Origin: DATCKG01 sp036562385
GTDB lineage: Bacteria; Bacillota; Sulfobacillia; Symbiobacteriales; Symbiobacteriaceae
Length of the DNA stretch: 64,000 nt
Assembly: GCA_036562385.1 (NCBI GenBank)
Contig: DATCKG010000112.1
Location: forward strand, 1 to 64,000
Direction of reading: 5' to 3'
Shown: positions 44,075-51,907 of the stretch, one piece after another
How positions within the stretch are numbered: the stretch's first letter is position 1
How the letters are laid out: every line of letters begins with the position of its first letter
The notes under the pieces: model-generated
Databases searched by the model: none
Seen by the model: only the letters and a program-made list of their open reading frames with translations
What the model was told of the DNA's origin: nothing
Position numbers and translations under genes: made by a program

Positions 44075-45346
44075 TCAGGTGTGCCGGCCTTTTGCGGTTC
44101 CAATCCGCCGGGAGGCCGGCTGCGGATAGAGGGGACGCTTTCGCAAGACCCGGATGGGGGTCCGCAGCAGCCGCCGAACCAGCGGCATCAGCCCGCCGCC
44201 TACGGCCCACACGTGCTGGGCCTCAGCCAAATCCTTGATGACGATGGCAGGGGCGCCTACATACTGCTCCTGGCCCATCTGCCCCACCCCTTCCCACTGG
44301 CCCAGGGAGGCGAAGATCCCGCGGATTTTCGGTTGAAAGGCTTCCTGGGGCCGGCCCTGCAGGCGCCGCAGGATGTTGCGTGCGACAGCCCTCCCCATCT
44401 GCACCGCCAACTGACCGGAAGGGGGCATCTCCCGACCTGTGGCCGGGTTTACCACCGATGCCGAATCCCCTGCCACATAGATGTCCGGGTGGCCCTCCGC
44501 CCGCAAAAACGCGTCCACCTTCGCCCGGCCCCGCGGTGTGACCGCCAGGCCCGACTGCGCCAGCACCGCGCTGCCCCGGACTCCCGCGGCCCAGACCAGG
44601 AGGTCATAAGGGATCCGGCCGCCGCTTTTGAGCAGCACGGCCTGGGAGTCCGCTCCTGCGATGGGCTCGCCGGTCAGGATGGTCACGCCCTTGCGCTCCA
44701 GGATGCCGCGGGCCGCCTGGACCAGTTCCGGCGCAAACCCGGGCATGATCTCGGGCCCCGCCTCCACCACCGTCACCTGCAGCTTGCCGGGAAACTCATC
44801 GGCCAGTTCCCCGGCCAGTTCCACCCCGGTGAGGCCGCCGCCGGCCACCACCACCCGTCCGGGGCCTTCGCCGCCCCCGTTTCGGGTGACCAGTCGGCGG
44901 ACGGCGGCCCGCAGGCGGCGGGCGCCCTCCCAACTGCCCACCTCCAGGCTGTGTTCGGCCACCCCAGGCAGCCCGTAATATTCCGGCTCGCTCCCCAGGG
45001 CGAAGACCAGCAGGTCGTAGGGCAGGTGCTCCCCTCCCTCAAGCCGCACCTGTTTCCGGTCCGGCTCCACCTGCACGACCCGGCCCACCACCAGGCGGGC
45101 GGGGGGCGCCACCACCCGGGACAGCGGCAGCCGAATCGCGTCGGCTTCCGCCCCGGCCACGTAGGCGTGCAGTTCCGTGGTAAACCAGTGGTAGCGGTCG
45201 AGGTTGACCAGCGTCAGCTCACAGTGGCGGGGGAGACGGGCCTGCAGCGTGAGAAAACAGGTAAGCCCCGCATATCCCGCCCCCAGCACCAGCACCCGGC
45301 GTGCTCCGGCCTCTTGCGTGTCCTGCACCAACGGCACCCCCTGCAT
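44075..45346 (-). CDS. Type II NADH dehydrogenase (NDH-2-like flavoprotein)
   Basis: This is a 423-residue pyridine nucleotide-disulphide oxidoreductase-type protein. It has an FAD motif (VLVLGAGYAGLTCFLTLQ), a second dinucleotide motif (VVVAGGGLTGVELAGELADE) and the NDH-2 style IYVAGDSASVVNP and GQLAVQMGRAVARNI segments. It oxidises NADH and reduces menaquinone without pumping protons, which fits the menaquinone genes in the window. The C-terminus is basic, for membrane contact. The start is uncertain: a GTG about 20 nt inside the ATG at 45346 is better placed behind AGGGGGTG. Confidence 0.85.
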   Translation of the reverse strand: MQGVPLVQDTQEAGARRVLVLGAGYAGLTCFLTLQARLPRHCELTLVNLDRYHWFTTELHAYVAGAEADAIRLPLSRVVAPPARLVVGRVVQVEPDRKQVRLEGGEHLPYDLLVFALGSEPEYYGLPGVAEHSLEVGSWEGARRLRAAVRRLVTRNGGGEGPGRVVVAGGGLTGVELAGELADEFPGKLQVTVVEAGPEIMPGFAPELVQAARGILERKGVTILTGEPIAGADSQAVLLKSGGRIPYDLLVWAAGVRGSAVLAQSGLAVTPRGRAKVDAFLRAEGHPDIYVAGDSASVVNPATGREMPPSGQLAVQMGRAVARNILRRLQGRPQEAFQPKIRGIFASLGQWEGVGQMGQEQYVGAPAIVIKDLAEAQHVWAVGGGLMPLVRRLLRTPIRVLRKRPLYPQPASRRIGTAKGRHT

Positions 45347-45460
45347 GTGGTTGTAAACTAGTCTTCCCTCCGGGTGGTGCCGCATAACCTGCTCGGGCTT
45401 CCGCTCACACTAATGCCGGTCTCGGGGATCCTCCACATCACATCGAAGGGGGAATTCCGG

Positions 45461-45709
45461 ATGGCTGGTACTGGCCCGACGCTGCAGGGCAAGAACATCA
45501 CCGGGGTCAGCGGAGCGCAGCACGGCGCGCAACAGAACGCGGAGGCGCTGAAGCGGGCCGCTCAGATCAAGAATGAGTTCGGCTCGGAAATGAACGCCAA
45601 TCAGGTGAAGATTTCCGGCGGAAACATCACGGGCGTGAGCGGCGCGCAGCACGGCGCCCAGCAGAACGCTGCCTCGCTCCAGCGGGCTGGGCAGAAGACC
45701 AGCAAATAA
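45461..45709 (+). CDS. Gamma-type small acid-soluble spore protein
   Basis: This is an 82-residue Gln/Asn/Ala-rich protein. Residues 39-50 read EFGSEMNANQVK, which matches the GPR protease site and following sequence of gamma-type SASP (EFASETNAQQV in Bacillus SspE, from recall). Two copies of NITGVSGAQHGAQQNA (residues 12-27 and 55-70) flank it, so the protein is an internal duplication around the cleavage site. SASP-gamma is an amino-acid store degraded in germination. ATG after GAAGGGGGA. This is the best evidence that the organism forms spores. Confidence 0.75.
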   Translation: MAGTGPTLQGKNITGVSGAQHGAQQNAEALKRAAQIKNEFGSEMNANQVKISGGNITGVSGAQHGAQQNAASLQRAGQKTSK

Positions 45710-45724
45710 CGGGACCTGCGGACA

Positions 45725-45750
45725 GGACCTCGTCCGGACGGACGAGGTCC
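45725..45750 (+). terminator. Hairpin after the spore protein gene
   Basis: GGACCTCGTCC (45725-45735) pairs perfectly with GGACGAGGTCC (45740-45750). There is no U-tract, so termination is likely but not certain. Confidence 0.6.
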
Positions 45751-45771
45751 TCCGCATTGTGAGCGCGGGTC

Positions 45772-45819
45772 TTGCCTTCGATGCCGAATAATAGTATAAA
45801 GTGAGTGAGCGTTCACTTT
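45772..45819 (+). promoter_or_regulatory. tetR-fabF promoter with palindromic operator
   Basis: TTGCCT (45772-45777) and TATAAA (45795-45800) are 17 bp apart. AAAGTGA (45798-45804) and TCACTTT (45813-45819) form an inverted repeat that overlaps the -10 and start site, as expected for TetR autorepression. Confidence 0.75.
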
Positions 45820-45837
45820 CGATAAGGAGGCGGTTTC

Positions 45838-46452
45838 TTGAGCCCCCGGGTCAGTGCCCAACACAAGCAACAGCGCCGCCAGGCCATTCTGGATGCGGCC
45901 CTGGACGTGTTCATCGGCAAGGGCTACCAGGTGGCCACCATCGATGACATCGCCACCCGGGCCGGCCTGAGCGTGGGCGCCATCTACCGCTACTTCCGCA
46001 ACAAGAGTGAGATCATGGTGTCGCTGGTGGCAGAGCGGCTGGGCCGGACCCCGGAGATCTTCGCCCGGCTCACCCAGTCCTCCGGCGATCCCTGGGAGCG
46101 GCTGGACAAGTGTATTGACCTGTTTGCCCGCTCCCTGCGGGTGCGCCATCCTGTCACCACCCGCCTCCTGCTGGTGGCCCTGTCAGAGGCCGTGCAGGAC
46201 GGCGAAGTCCGCCAGGGGCTGCACCGCCGCTTCCAGGGACTGGTGGACTATCTGGCCGGGGTGATTCGGGACGGAATCGCCCAGGGCGCCTTCCGGCCCG
46301 ACGCCGATCCGGTGGCCCTGGCCTGCCTGCTGCTCTGTACCGCGGACGGCGTGGCCGTCTCCTGGGTCATCGACGCCCCGGAGATCGACCTCGGGGCAAT
46401 GCGCACCTGCTTCCGGAACATGGTGCGCGCCTACCTCATGAACAGGGAGTGA
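45838..46452 (+). CDS. TetR family transcriptional regulator
   Basis: This is a 204-residue regulator. The N-terminal helix-turn-helix reads TIDDIATRAGLSVGAIYRYFRNKSEI near residues 35-60, and the rest is a helical ligand domain. The TTG start has AAGGAGG 7 nt upstream. The following fabF starts 9 nt after its stop, so the pair is co-transcribed and the regulator probably controls fatty-acid elongation, possibly responding to acyl-CoA. The inverted repeat at the promoter is its likely site. Confidence 0.88.
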   Translation: MSPRVSAQHKQQRRQAILDAALDVFIGKGYQVATIDDIATRAGLSVGAIYRYFRNKSEIMVSLVAERLGRTPEIFARLTQSSGDPWERLDKCIDLFARSLRVRHPVTTRLLLVALSEAVQDGEVRQGLHRRFQGLVDYLAGVIRDGIAQGAFRPDADPVALACLLLCTADGVAVSWVIDAPEIDLGAMRTCFRNMVRAYLMNRE

Positions 46453-46461
46453 GCCGCTGCT

Positions 46462-47706
46462 GTGGAGCGACGTGTTGTTGTAACAGGACTGGGCGTCATC
46501 TCGCCCCTGGGCCTCAGCACCGCCGAGACCTGGGAGAATGCGCTGGCGGGCAAGTCCGGCATTGGACCGATCACCCGATTCGACGCCTCCCGCCTTCCCA
46601 CGCGGTTTGCCGGTGAGGTGAAGGGCTTCGACCCCACCACCGTCCTGGAGCCCCGGGAAGTGAAGCGGTATGAGCCGTTTATCCACTACGCCCTGGCAGC
46701 CACAGCGGAGGCCGTGGCAGATAGCGGACTCACCTTTACCGACGAACTCCGGGAACGCACCGGCGTGGTCTACGGCACCGGCATGGGCGGCTTGCAGGCC
46801 ATCGAGGAGACCAAGATGCTGCTGGTGGAGAAGGGGCCGCGCCGGGTCAGCCCGTTCTTCATCCCGAGCTGCATCATCAACATGGCGCCGGGCCTTATCG
46901 CCATCCGGTACGGCCTGCTGGGCCCCAACTACTCGGCGGTTTCGGCCTGCGCCTCCGCGGGCCACGCCATCGCCGATGCCTTCCACATCATCCGCCGGGG
47001 CGATGCCGACGTGATGATCACCGGCGGATCGGAGTCCACCGTGACCGAACTGGCCATCGCCGGATTTGCCGCCGCCCGGGCGCTCTCCACCCGGAACGAG
47101 GACCCGGAAGGCGCCTCCCGGCCCTTTGACGCCGACCGGGACGGCTTTGTGATGGCCGAGGGGGCGGCCACCCTGGTGCTGGAGGAACTGGAGCACGCGA
47201 AGGCCCGGGGGGCCAAGATCTACGCCGAAGTGGTCGGAGCCGGAGCCTCGGCGGACGCTTACCACATTACCGCCCCGGATCCCACCGGCCGGGGCGCCGT
47301 GCTGGCCATGCAGGCGGCCCTGCGCAGTGCGGGGGCTCGGCCGGAGGAGGTGGGTTACATCAACGCCCACGCCACCTCCACCGACCTGGGCGACGTGATG
47401 GAAACCGAAGCCATCAAGCAGGTCTTCGGCGACCACGCCCGCAAGCTGGCGGTCAGTTCCACCAAGTCGATGCACGGGCACCTGCTGGGGGCAGCAGCAG
47501 CCCTGGAGGCCGTGCTCACGGTGCTGGCCCTAAAACACCAGGTGCTGCCGCCCACCATCAACTTGCACCGGCCGGACCCCAAGTGTGACCTGGACTATGT
47601 GCCGAACCAGGCCCGGCCGGTAAAGGGGCTCCGCATGGCCCTGTCCAACAGTTTCGGCTTCGGCGGCACAAACGTCACGCTGGCCTTCCGCCGCTACGAC
47701 GGCTAG
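46462..47706 (+). CDS. fabF: 3-oxoacyl-ACP synthase II
   Basis: This 414-residue condensing enzyme elongates acyl-ACP in fatty-acid synthesis. The catalytic cysteine is in VSACASAGHA near residue 163, the histidines in INAHATSTDLGD near 303 and SMHGHLLGAAAALEA near 340, and the family end NSFGFGGTN is present. GTG start at 46462. No other fab genes are adjacent. The 3' end overlaps the convergent M48 protease gene by 4 nt. Confidence 0.93.
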   Translation: MERRVVVTGLGVISPLGLSTAETWENALAGKSGIGPITRFDASRLPTRFAGEVKGFDPTTVLEPREVKRYEPFIHYALAATAEAVADSGLTFTDELRERTGVVYGTGMGGLQAIEETKMLLVEKGPRRVSPFFIPSCIINMAPGLIAIRYGLLGPNYSAVSACASAGHAIADAFHIIRRGDADVMITGGSESTVTELAIAGFAAARALSTRNEDPEGASRPFDADRDGFVMAEGAATLVLEELEHAKARGAKIYAEVVGAGASADAYHITAPDPTGRGAVLAMQAALRSAGARPEEVGYINAHATSTDLGDVMETEAIKQVFGDHARKLAVSSTKSMHGHLLGAAAALEAVLTVLALKHQVLPPTINLHRPDPKCDLDYVPNQARPVKGLRMALSNSFGFGGTNVTLAFRRYDG

Positions 47707-48944
47707 GGCTCCGCGAGGCGAATCCGGCTGGTGATAGAGGGATGGGAGTAATCAAGGAACTCCACCCACGGATGGGGATCCACGTCCATGGGGTTGCCGC
47801 TGGCCAGCTTCTTGAACGCGGAGACGTACGCCTCGGGATTGCCGGTGACGGTCAGGGCAAAGCGGTCTGCCCGCACTTCCGTCCGACGACTGAAGGCATT
47901 CTCCAGCGGAGCAGATAACTGGCCGGCCAGGGTGAAAAGGAGCATCAGCAGTGCCAGGGCCCGGGGGGCATGGGGGGCGGGCAGGTTCAGCGGGGCCACT
48001 CCGACCGAACGGCGCAGCATCCAGGCAGCCACCCACAGGATCATGGCGTTGCCCAGCCCATCCAGCACCCATCCCGCCATCACATCCCGGTGGGCTGCGT
48101 GGGCCAACTCGTGGGCCATCACCACCTCCACCTCTTCCGGCGTAAACCGCTGCAGAAGCGTGTCATACAGAATCACCTGGCGGGTGGGCCCCAATCCGGT
48201 CACCATGGCGTTGACCCGGGAGGTTTCCCCGCTGACCCGAATCTCACTGATGGCCTCCACCTCCACCCCCGCCCGGCCGGCCAGCCGCTGGATCATGCTG
48301 TGCAGCGCCGGATCCTGGACCGGGTGCAGTTCGTAATACATCGGGATCACCAGGACCGGCGTCAGGAGAACCCAGATCCCTGTCAGGGCGAAGTTCAGGA
48401 GAGAGGCTGGAATCCACCACCGGCGCGGCCAGCGGCGGATCATCCAGAAGATAGGCAGGTACGCCAGCGGCGCCGTCACCAGCCCCAACAGCAGCGACTT
48501 GCCCTGCTCGCCAAGCCAGTCGGGGAAGGACTGGCGGGAAAGACCGTAGGCCCGTTCATGCCAGAAGCTGAGGTAATAGGCAAAAGGCAGGTCCACCAGA
48601 AACGACAGCACGGTCAGTCCGGCGGTGACGGCCAGAACGGTCACCCAGAAGCGCCCCCTTCCCGCCGCCTCCAGGCGCCGGAGTAGCGCGGCGCCGCCGG
48701 GCCGGAAACAGAGCCAGAGCATCAGGGCCACCGTGGCGAAAAAGTTGAGGGTGATGGCCACCTGCGCCTCCCGGGAAAACTGCCGGCCGGTGGTGAGCAC
48801 CTCTGGGGAAAAGTGGCGCAGCGCCGCCGGATGGAACGACCGGTCCGCGAGGGTCAGAAACAGCAGCAGTAGCACCAGCCCCGCGGCCAGGGTATACAGA
48901 ACAAGCCAGAAGCGCCGGAGCGACGCAGGCGCTGTGGAATCCAT
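47703..48944 (-). CDS. M48 family membrane metalloprotease (Ste24-like)
   Basis: This is a 413-residue integral membrane protease. The zinc motif HELAHAAHRD lies near residue 276 and the third ligand glutamate in SRRTEVRADRFAL near residue 350. About six hydrophobic spans precede and surround the motif. It resembles CAAX prenyl protease 1 / Ste24, with the PMYYELHPVQDPALHSMIQRLA segment before the active site. Bacterial substrates are unknown; a membrane quality-control role is plausible. Convergent with fabF. Confidence 0.88.
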   Translation of the reverse strand: MDSTAPASLRRFWLVLYTLAAGLVLLLLFLTLADRSFHPAALRHFSPEVLTTGRQFSREAQVAITLNFFATVALMLWLCFRPGGAALLRRLEAAGRGRFWVTVLAVTAGLTVLSFLVDLPFAYYLSFWHERAYGLSRQSFPDWLGEQGKSLLLGLVTAPLAYLPIFWMIRRWPRRWWIPASLLNFALTGIWVLLTPVLVIPMYYELHPVQDPALHSMIQRLAGRAGVEVEAISEIRVSGETSRVNAMVTGLGPTRQVILYDTLLQRFTPEEVEVVMAHELAHAAHRDVMAGWVLDGLGNAMILWVAAWMLRRSVGVAPLNLPAPHAPRALALLMLLFTLAGQLSAPLENAFSRRTEVRADRFALTVTGNPEAYVSAFKKLASGNPMDVDPHPWVEFLDYSHPSITSRIRLAEP

Positions 48945-49055
48945 CAGGGGCTGACCTCCTTTTGACGAGGGTCTGCCCCTTTCTTATGCCCGGCGGCAGC
49001 CGTTCAGCACGGCAGCCGAAGATCAAGGGTATAAGATAATTCCGCAACCAAAGGG

Positions 49056-49108
49056 TTTCTTTTGGGGGTGCAATCTGCTATACTAGGTTCGGGTTAAAGT
49101 GATTCTAA
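49056..49108 (+). promoter_or_regulatory. perR-like gene promoter with Fur/PerR-type box
   Basis: TTTCTT (49056-49061, weak) and TATACT (49079-49084) are 17 bp apart. TTAAAGTGATTCTAA (49094-49108) lies just after the -10. It resembles the PerR consensus (TTATAATNATTATAA, recalled) and the boxes before the P1B ATPase gene, pointing to autorepression. Confidence 0.7.
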
Positions 49109-49126
49109 GTCGCAGAGGTGGTTGTC

Positions 49127-49615
49127 ATGACTGCGGTCGATGTCACCCGCCCGCTTCGTGACGGGGAAGACCGGTTCTCCGCCGGTCTGAAGGCCGCAGG
49201 GCTGAAGCTGACTGCCCAGCGTTCTGCCATCTGCCGAGCCTTGGCCGACATGGCCGGGAAGAAACATCCCACCGTCCAGGAGATCTTTGTCCATTCGCGC
49301 CGCCATCATCCGGGCGTCAGCCTCGCCACCGTGTACAACACCCTCGCGGTGCTGAAGGAGCACGGGCTCCTGTACGAGTTGGGCCCTGATCTGGAGGGTG
49401 CCCTCCACTACGAGCTGGACACCGGCGCCCATGTCAACGTGGTCTGTGTGCGGTGCAAGCGGATCATCGATGTTCATGACGTCCCGGCCAACGGCCTGGA
49501 TCAGGCCGTGGCCGCACAGACCGGTTTCCACCTGGTGGGCGGACAGTTCCTGTACTACGGCTACTGCCCGGACTGCCAGGAAAAGCGGGAGGAGAGCCCG
49601 CAGGAGAAGGAATGA
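49127..49615 (+). CDS. perR: Fur-family regulator, PerR-like
   Basis: This is a 162-residue Fur-family protein. It has a winged helix (LKLTAQRSAICRALADM, HPGVSLATVYNTLAVLKEHG), a structural zinc site (CVRC near residue 108 and CPDC near 148) and regulatory ligands around KHPTV and GAHVNVVC. The residue after IID is Asp (IIDVH), as in PerR (Asp104) rather than Glu as in Fur. Two ligand positions differ from Bacillus PerR: Asp85 aligns with Glu, and His93 with Asn. The ATG at 49127 follows GAGGTGG. It probably senses Fe/Mn and peroxide and controls the adjacent P1B ATPase. Confidence 0.82.
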   Translation: MTAVDVTRPLRDGEDRFSAGLKAAGLKLTAQRSAICRALADMAGKKHPTVQEIFVHSRRHHPGVSLATVYNTLAVLKEHGLLYELGPDLEGALHYELDTGAHVNVVCVRCKRIIDVHDVPANGLDQAVAAQTGFHLVGGQFLYYGYCPDCQEKREESPQEKE

Positions 49616-49700
49616 AGGAAGGCCCTCGAACTGGAACATAGTGAGACCGCCGGAGCCGTTGTCGTGACGATCGCGGAACCGGCGGTGTTTTCGTGTCCGG

Positions 49701-49737
49701 CCCAGCCGGATGGCCCCCATCCGGCTGGGTCTTTTTC
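49701..49737 (+). terminator. Terminator of the perR-like gene
   Basis: A perfect 13-bp stem (49701-49713 with 49717-49729) is followed by TCTTTTTC. A second, looser hairpin (ACCGCCGG with CCGGCGGT, then GTTTTC) lies just before it near 49646-49693. Confidence 0.88.
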
Positions 49738-49810
49738 GCTCCGGGGCGACTTTCTTGCCAGGGAGCCCATTTTTTTCGCGAAACCCCTTGCCAAATTCGG
49801 AGGTGTTGAT

Positions 49811-49841
49811 TTAGAATGATTCCAGGTTAGAACCGTTCTAA
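49811..49841 (+). promoter_or_regulatory. Tandem Fur/PerR-type boxes before the P1B ATPase gene
   Basis: TTAGAATGATTCCAG (49811-49825) and the fully palindromic TTAGAACCGTTCTAA (49827-49841) lie 16 bp apart, directly upstream of the ribosome site. They resemble the box upstream of the neighbouring regulator gene. Confidence 0.72.
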
Positions 49842-49857
49842 AAGAGGAGGTCAGCCC

Positions 49858-51840
49858 GTGGTACAGAGGATTCGTCAGGCTGGACTCGTTGTGGACGAAG
49901 AGCTGCGTCCGCTTCTGTGGGCTACCATAGGGAGCGCTTTCTTCCTTGCCGCCGGGCTGATCCTGGAGCAGATCCCGGTGACCAAGTCCAGTTGGGTCGT
50001 ACCGTTTGTCTATAGCCTGGCTTACGTATGCGGCGGATACCTGCGCGTCGTAGACGGCCTGCAGGCTCTGCGCCAGGGCAGGCTCAACATCGACATGTTG
50101 ATGGTCCTGGGCGCCGTGGGTGCGGCCGTCCTGGGCCGCTGGAGCGAAGGAGCCGTACTCATCTTCCTCTTTGCCCTCTCCAACACCCTGGAGGAGTTTG
50201 CGGCCGGCCGGACCCGGAAGGCCATCCAGGCCCTGATGGCCCTGCGGCCTGCCACCGCCAGGGTGCTGCGGGAAGGGGGCCGGGAGGAGTCCGTGCCGGT
50301 GGAGGCCCTGCGCACGGGCGATCTCCTGCTGGTCCGGCCTGGTGAACTGATCCCCGCCGACGGCGAGGTGACGGCCGGCGTCTCGGCGGTGAACCAGGCC
50401 GCCATCACCGGTGAGTCAATTCCGGTGGAGAAGGAGCCGGGCAGCCCCGTCTTTGCGGGTACAGTGAACGGCAGCGGGCTGCTGACCGTGCGGGTGACCC
50501 GCCCGGCGTCGGAGTCCACCCTCTCCCGGATCATCCGGCTGGTGGAGGAGGCGCAGGAACACAAGGCAGGCACCCAGCGGATGGCGGACTGGATTGACCG
50601 GTACTACACCCTGGTTGTGGTGGCCGTGGCCCTGGGTACCTGGCTGGTGCCGCCTCTCTTCCTGGGATGGACCTGGTCCGAGAGCTTTTACCTGGCCATG
50701 CAGCTGTTGGTGGTCATGTCTCCCTGCGCCTTGGTGATCGCCGTCCCGGCGGCGCTGCTCTCCACCATCGCCGCCGCAGCCGCTCAGGGCATCCTCTTTA
50801 AAGGCGGCGTCCACGTGGAGGACGCGGGGCGGATCCGGGTGGTGGCCCTGGATAAGACCGGCACGCTCACACAGGGCGTACCGCAGGTGCAGTCCCTGCA
50901 CCCCGCTCCGGGGGTTTCCGAGGAAGAACTGCTTGCCTGGGCGGCGTCCGCGGAGGCCCATTCGGGCCATCCGCTGGCCCAGGCCGTAGTCAGCGCCGCC
51001 CGCAGTCGCGGTCTTTCGCTGCCTCCGGTGACGGAGGTCCGGGAGAAGCCAGGCTACGGCGTGACGGCCATGGTGGACGGCGTGGAAGTCCGAGTGGGCA
51101 GCCGGCGCCTGGTCTCCGAAAATGGCTGGAGCTTCCTGAACACGGTAGCGGAGTCCCTGGAGAACCGGGGCGAAACCGCCGTGCTGGTATCCCGGGCCGG
51201 GCAGCCGCTGGGCGTCATCGGCGTGGCGGACACCCTGCGGCCCGGCGTGGTCCAGACCTTGGCTGCCCTCCGGCAGAGCGGCATCCAGCGGATCGTCATG
51301 CTCACGGGCGACAACGAGCGGGTCGCAGCAGCCATCGCGGCGCGGATCGGTGTCGACGAGTTCCGGGCCAACCTGCTGCCCGAGGAGAAGCTGAACGCTG
51401 TCCGGGAGCTGAAGGAGCGCTACGGCAGCGTGGCGATGGTGGGCGACGGCGTCAACGACGCGCCGGCCCTGGCCCTGGCTGACCTGGGCGTGGCCATGGG
51501 CGGCGCCGGCAACGATGCGGCTCTGGAGAGTGCGGACGTGGTCCTGATGTCCGACGACCTGAGCCGGCTGCCCACGGTCTTCCGGATCGCGCGGCAGGCC
51601 CGCCGGGTGATGACCCAGAATATGGTCTTTGCGGTGGCGGTAATCATCGCCCTGGTCATTCTGAGCCTCTCCCATCAGCTTACGCTGCCGCTGGCGGTAG
51701 TGGGCCATGAAGGCAGCACGATCCTGGTGGCCCTCAACGGCATGCGGATGCTGCTGTGGGGCCGGGGAACGGCACTGGTCCAGCTCGCAAGCCAGGCCCG
51801 TGTTCCTGCCCTCCGCCGCAGCGCCAGCCTGTCCTCCTGA
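49858..51840 (+). CDS. P1B-4-type metal-transporting ATPase (PfeT/ZosA-like)
   Basis: This is a 660-residue heavy-metal P-type ATPase. It has the actuator motif ITGES near residue 180, the transmembrane metal motif MSPCALVIAVP near 290, phosphorylation site DKTGT near 338, hinge GDGVNDAPALALADLG and the late-membrane motif HEGST near 618. SPC plus HEGST defines class P1B-4 (Fe/Co/Zn). There is no N-terminal metal-binding domain. Next to a PerR-like gene and with PerR-type boxes, it is most likely an Fe(II) efflux pump like B. subtilis PfeT (formerly ZosA). GTG start after AGAGGAGGTC. Confidence 0.9.
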   Translation: MVQRIRQAGLVVDEELRPLLWATIGSAFFLAAGLILEQIPVTKSSWVVPFVYSLAYVCGGYLRVVDGLQALRQGRLNIDMLMVLGAVGAAVLGRWSEGAVLIFLFALSNTLEEFAAGRTRKAIQALMALRPATARVLREGGREESVPVEALRTGDLLLVRPGELIPADGEVTAGVSAVNQAAITGESIPVEKEPGSPVFAGTVNGSGLLTVRVTRPASESTLSRIIRLVEEAQEHKAGTQRMADWIDRYYTLVVVAVALGTWLVPPLFLGWTWSESFYLAMQLLVVMSPCALVIAVPAALLSTIAAAAAQGILFKGGVHVEDAGRIRVVALDKTGTLTQGVPQVQSLHPAPGVSEEELLAWAASAEAHSGHPLAQAVVSAARSRGLSLPPVTEVREKPGYGVTAMVDGVEVRVGSRRLVSENGWSFLNTVAESLENRGETAVLVSRAGQPLGVIGVADTLRPGVVQTLAALRQSGIQRIVMLTGDNERVAAAIAARIGVDEFRANLLPEEKLNAVRELKERYGSVAMVGDGVNDAPALALADLGVAMGGAGNDAALESADVVLMSDDLSRLPTVFRIARQARRVMTQNMVFAVAVIIALVILSLSHQLTLPLAVVGHEGSTILVALNGMRMLLWGRGTALVQLASQARVPALRRSASLSS

Positions 51841-51860
51841 TGCATTCGACATGACGAAAA

Positions 51861-51889
51861 GGGGCGCCCTCCCTCCTGGGGGGCGCCCC
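51861..51889. terminator. Hairpin between the P1B ATPase and S9 peptidase genes
   Basis: GGGGCGCC (51861-51868) pairs with GGCGCCCC (51882-51889). It lacks a U-tract on either strand but lies between two convergent genes and probably serves both. Confidence 0.6.
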
Positions 51890-51907
51890 GCTGCGTGTGT
51901 GGCGCTT

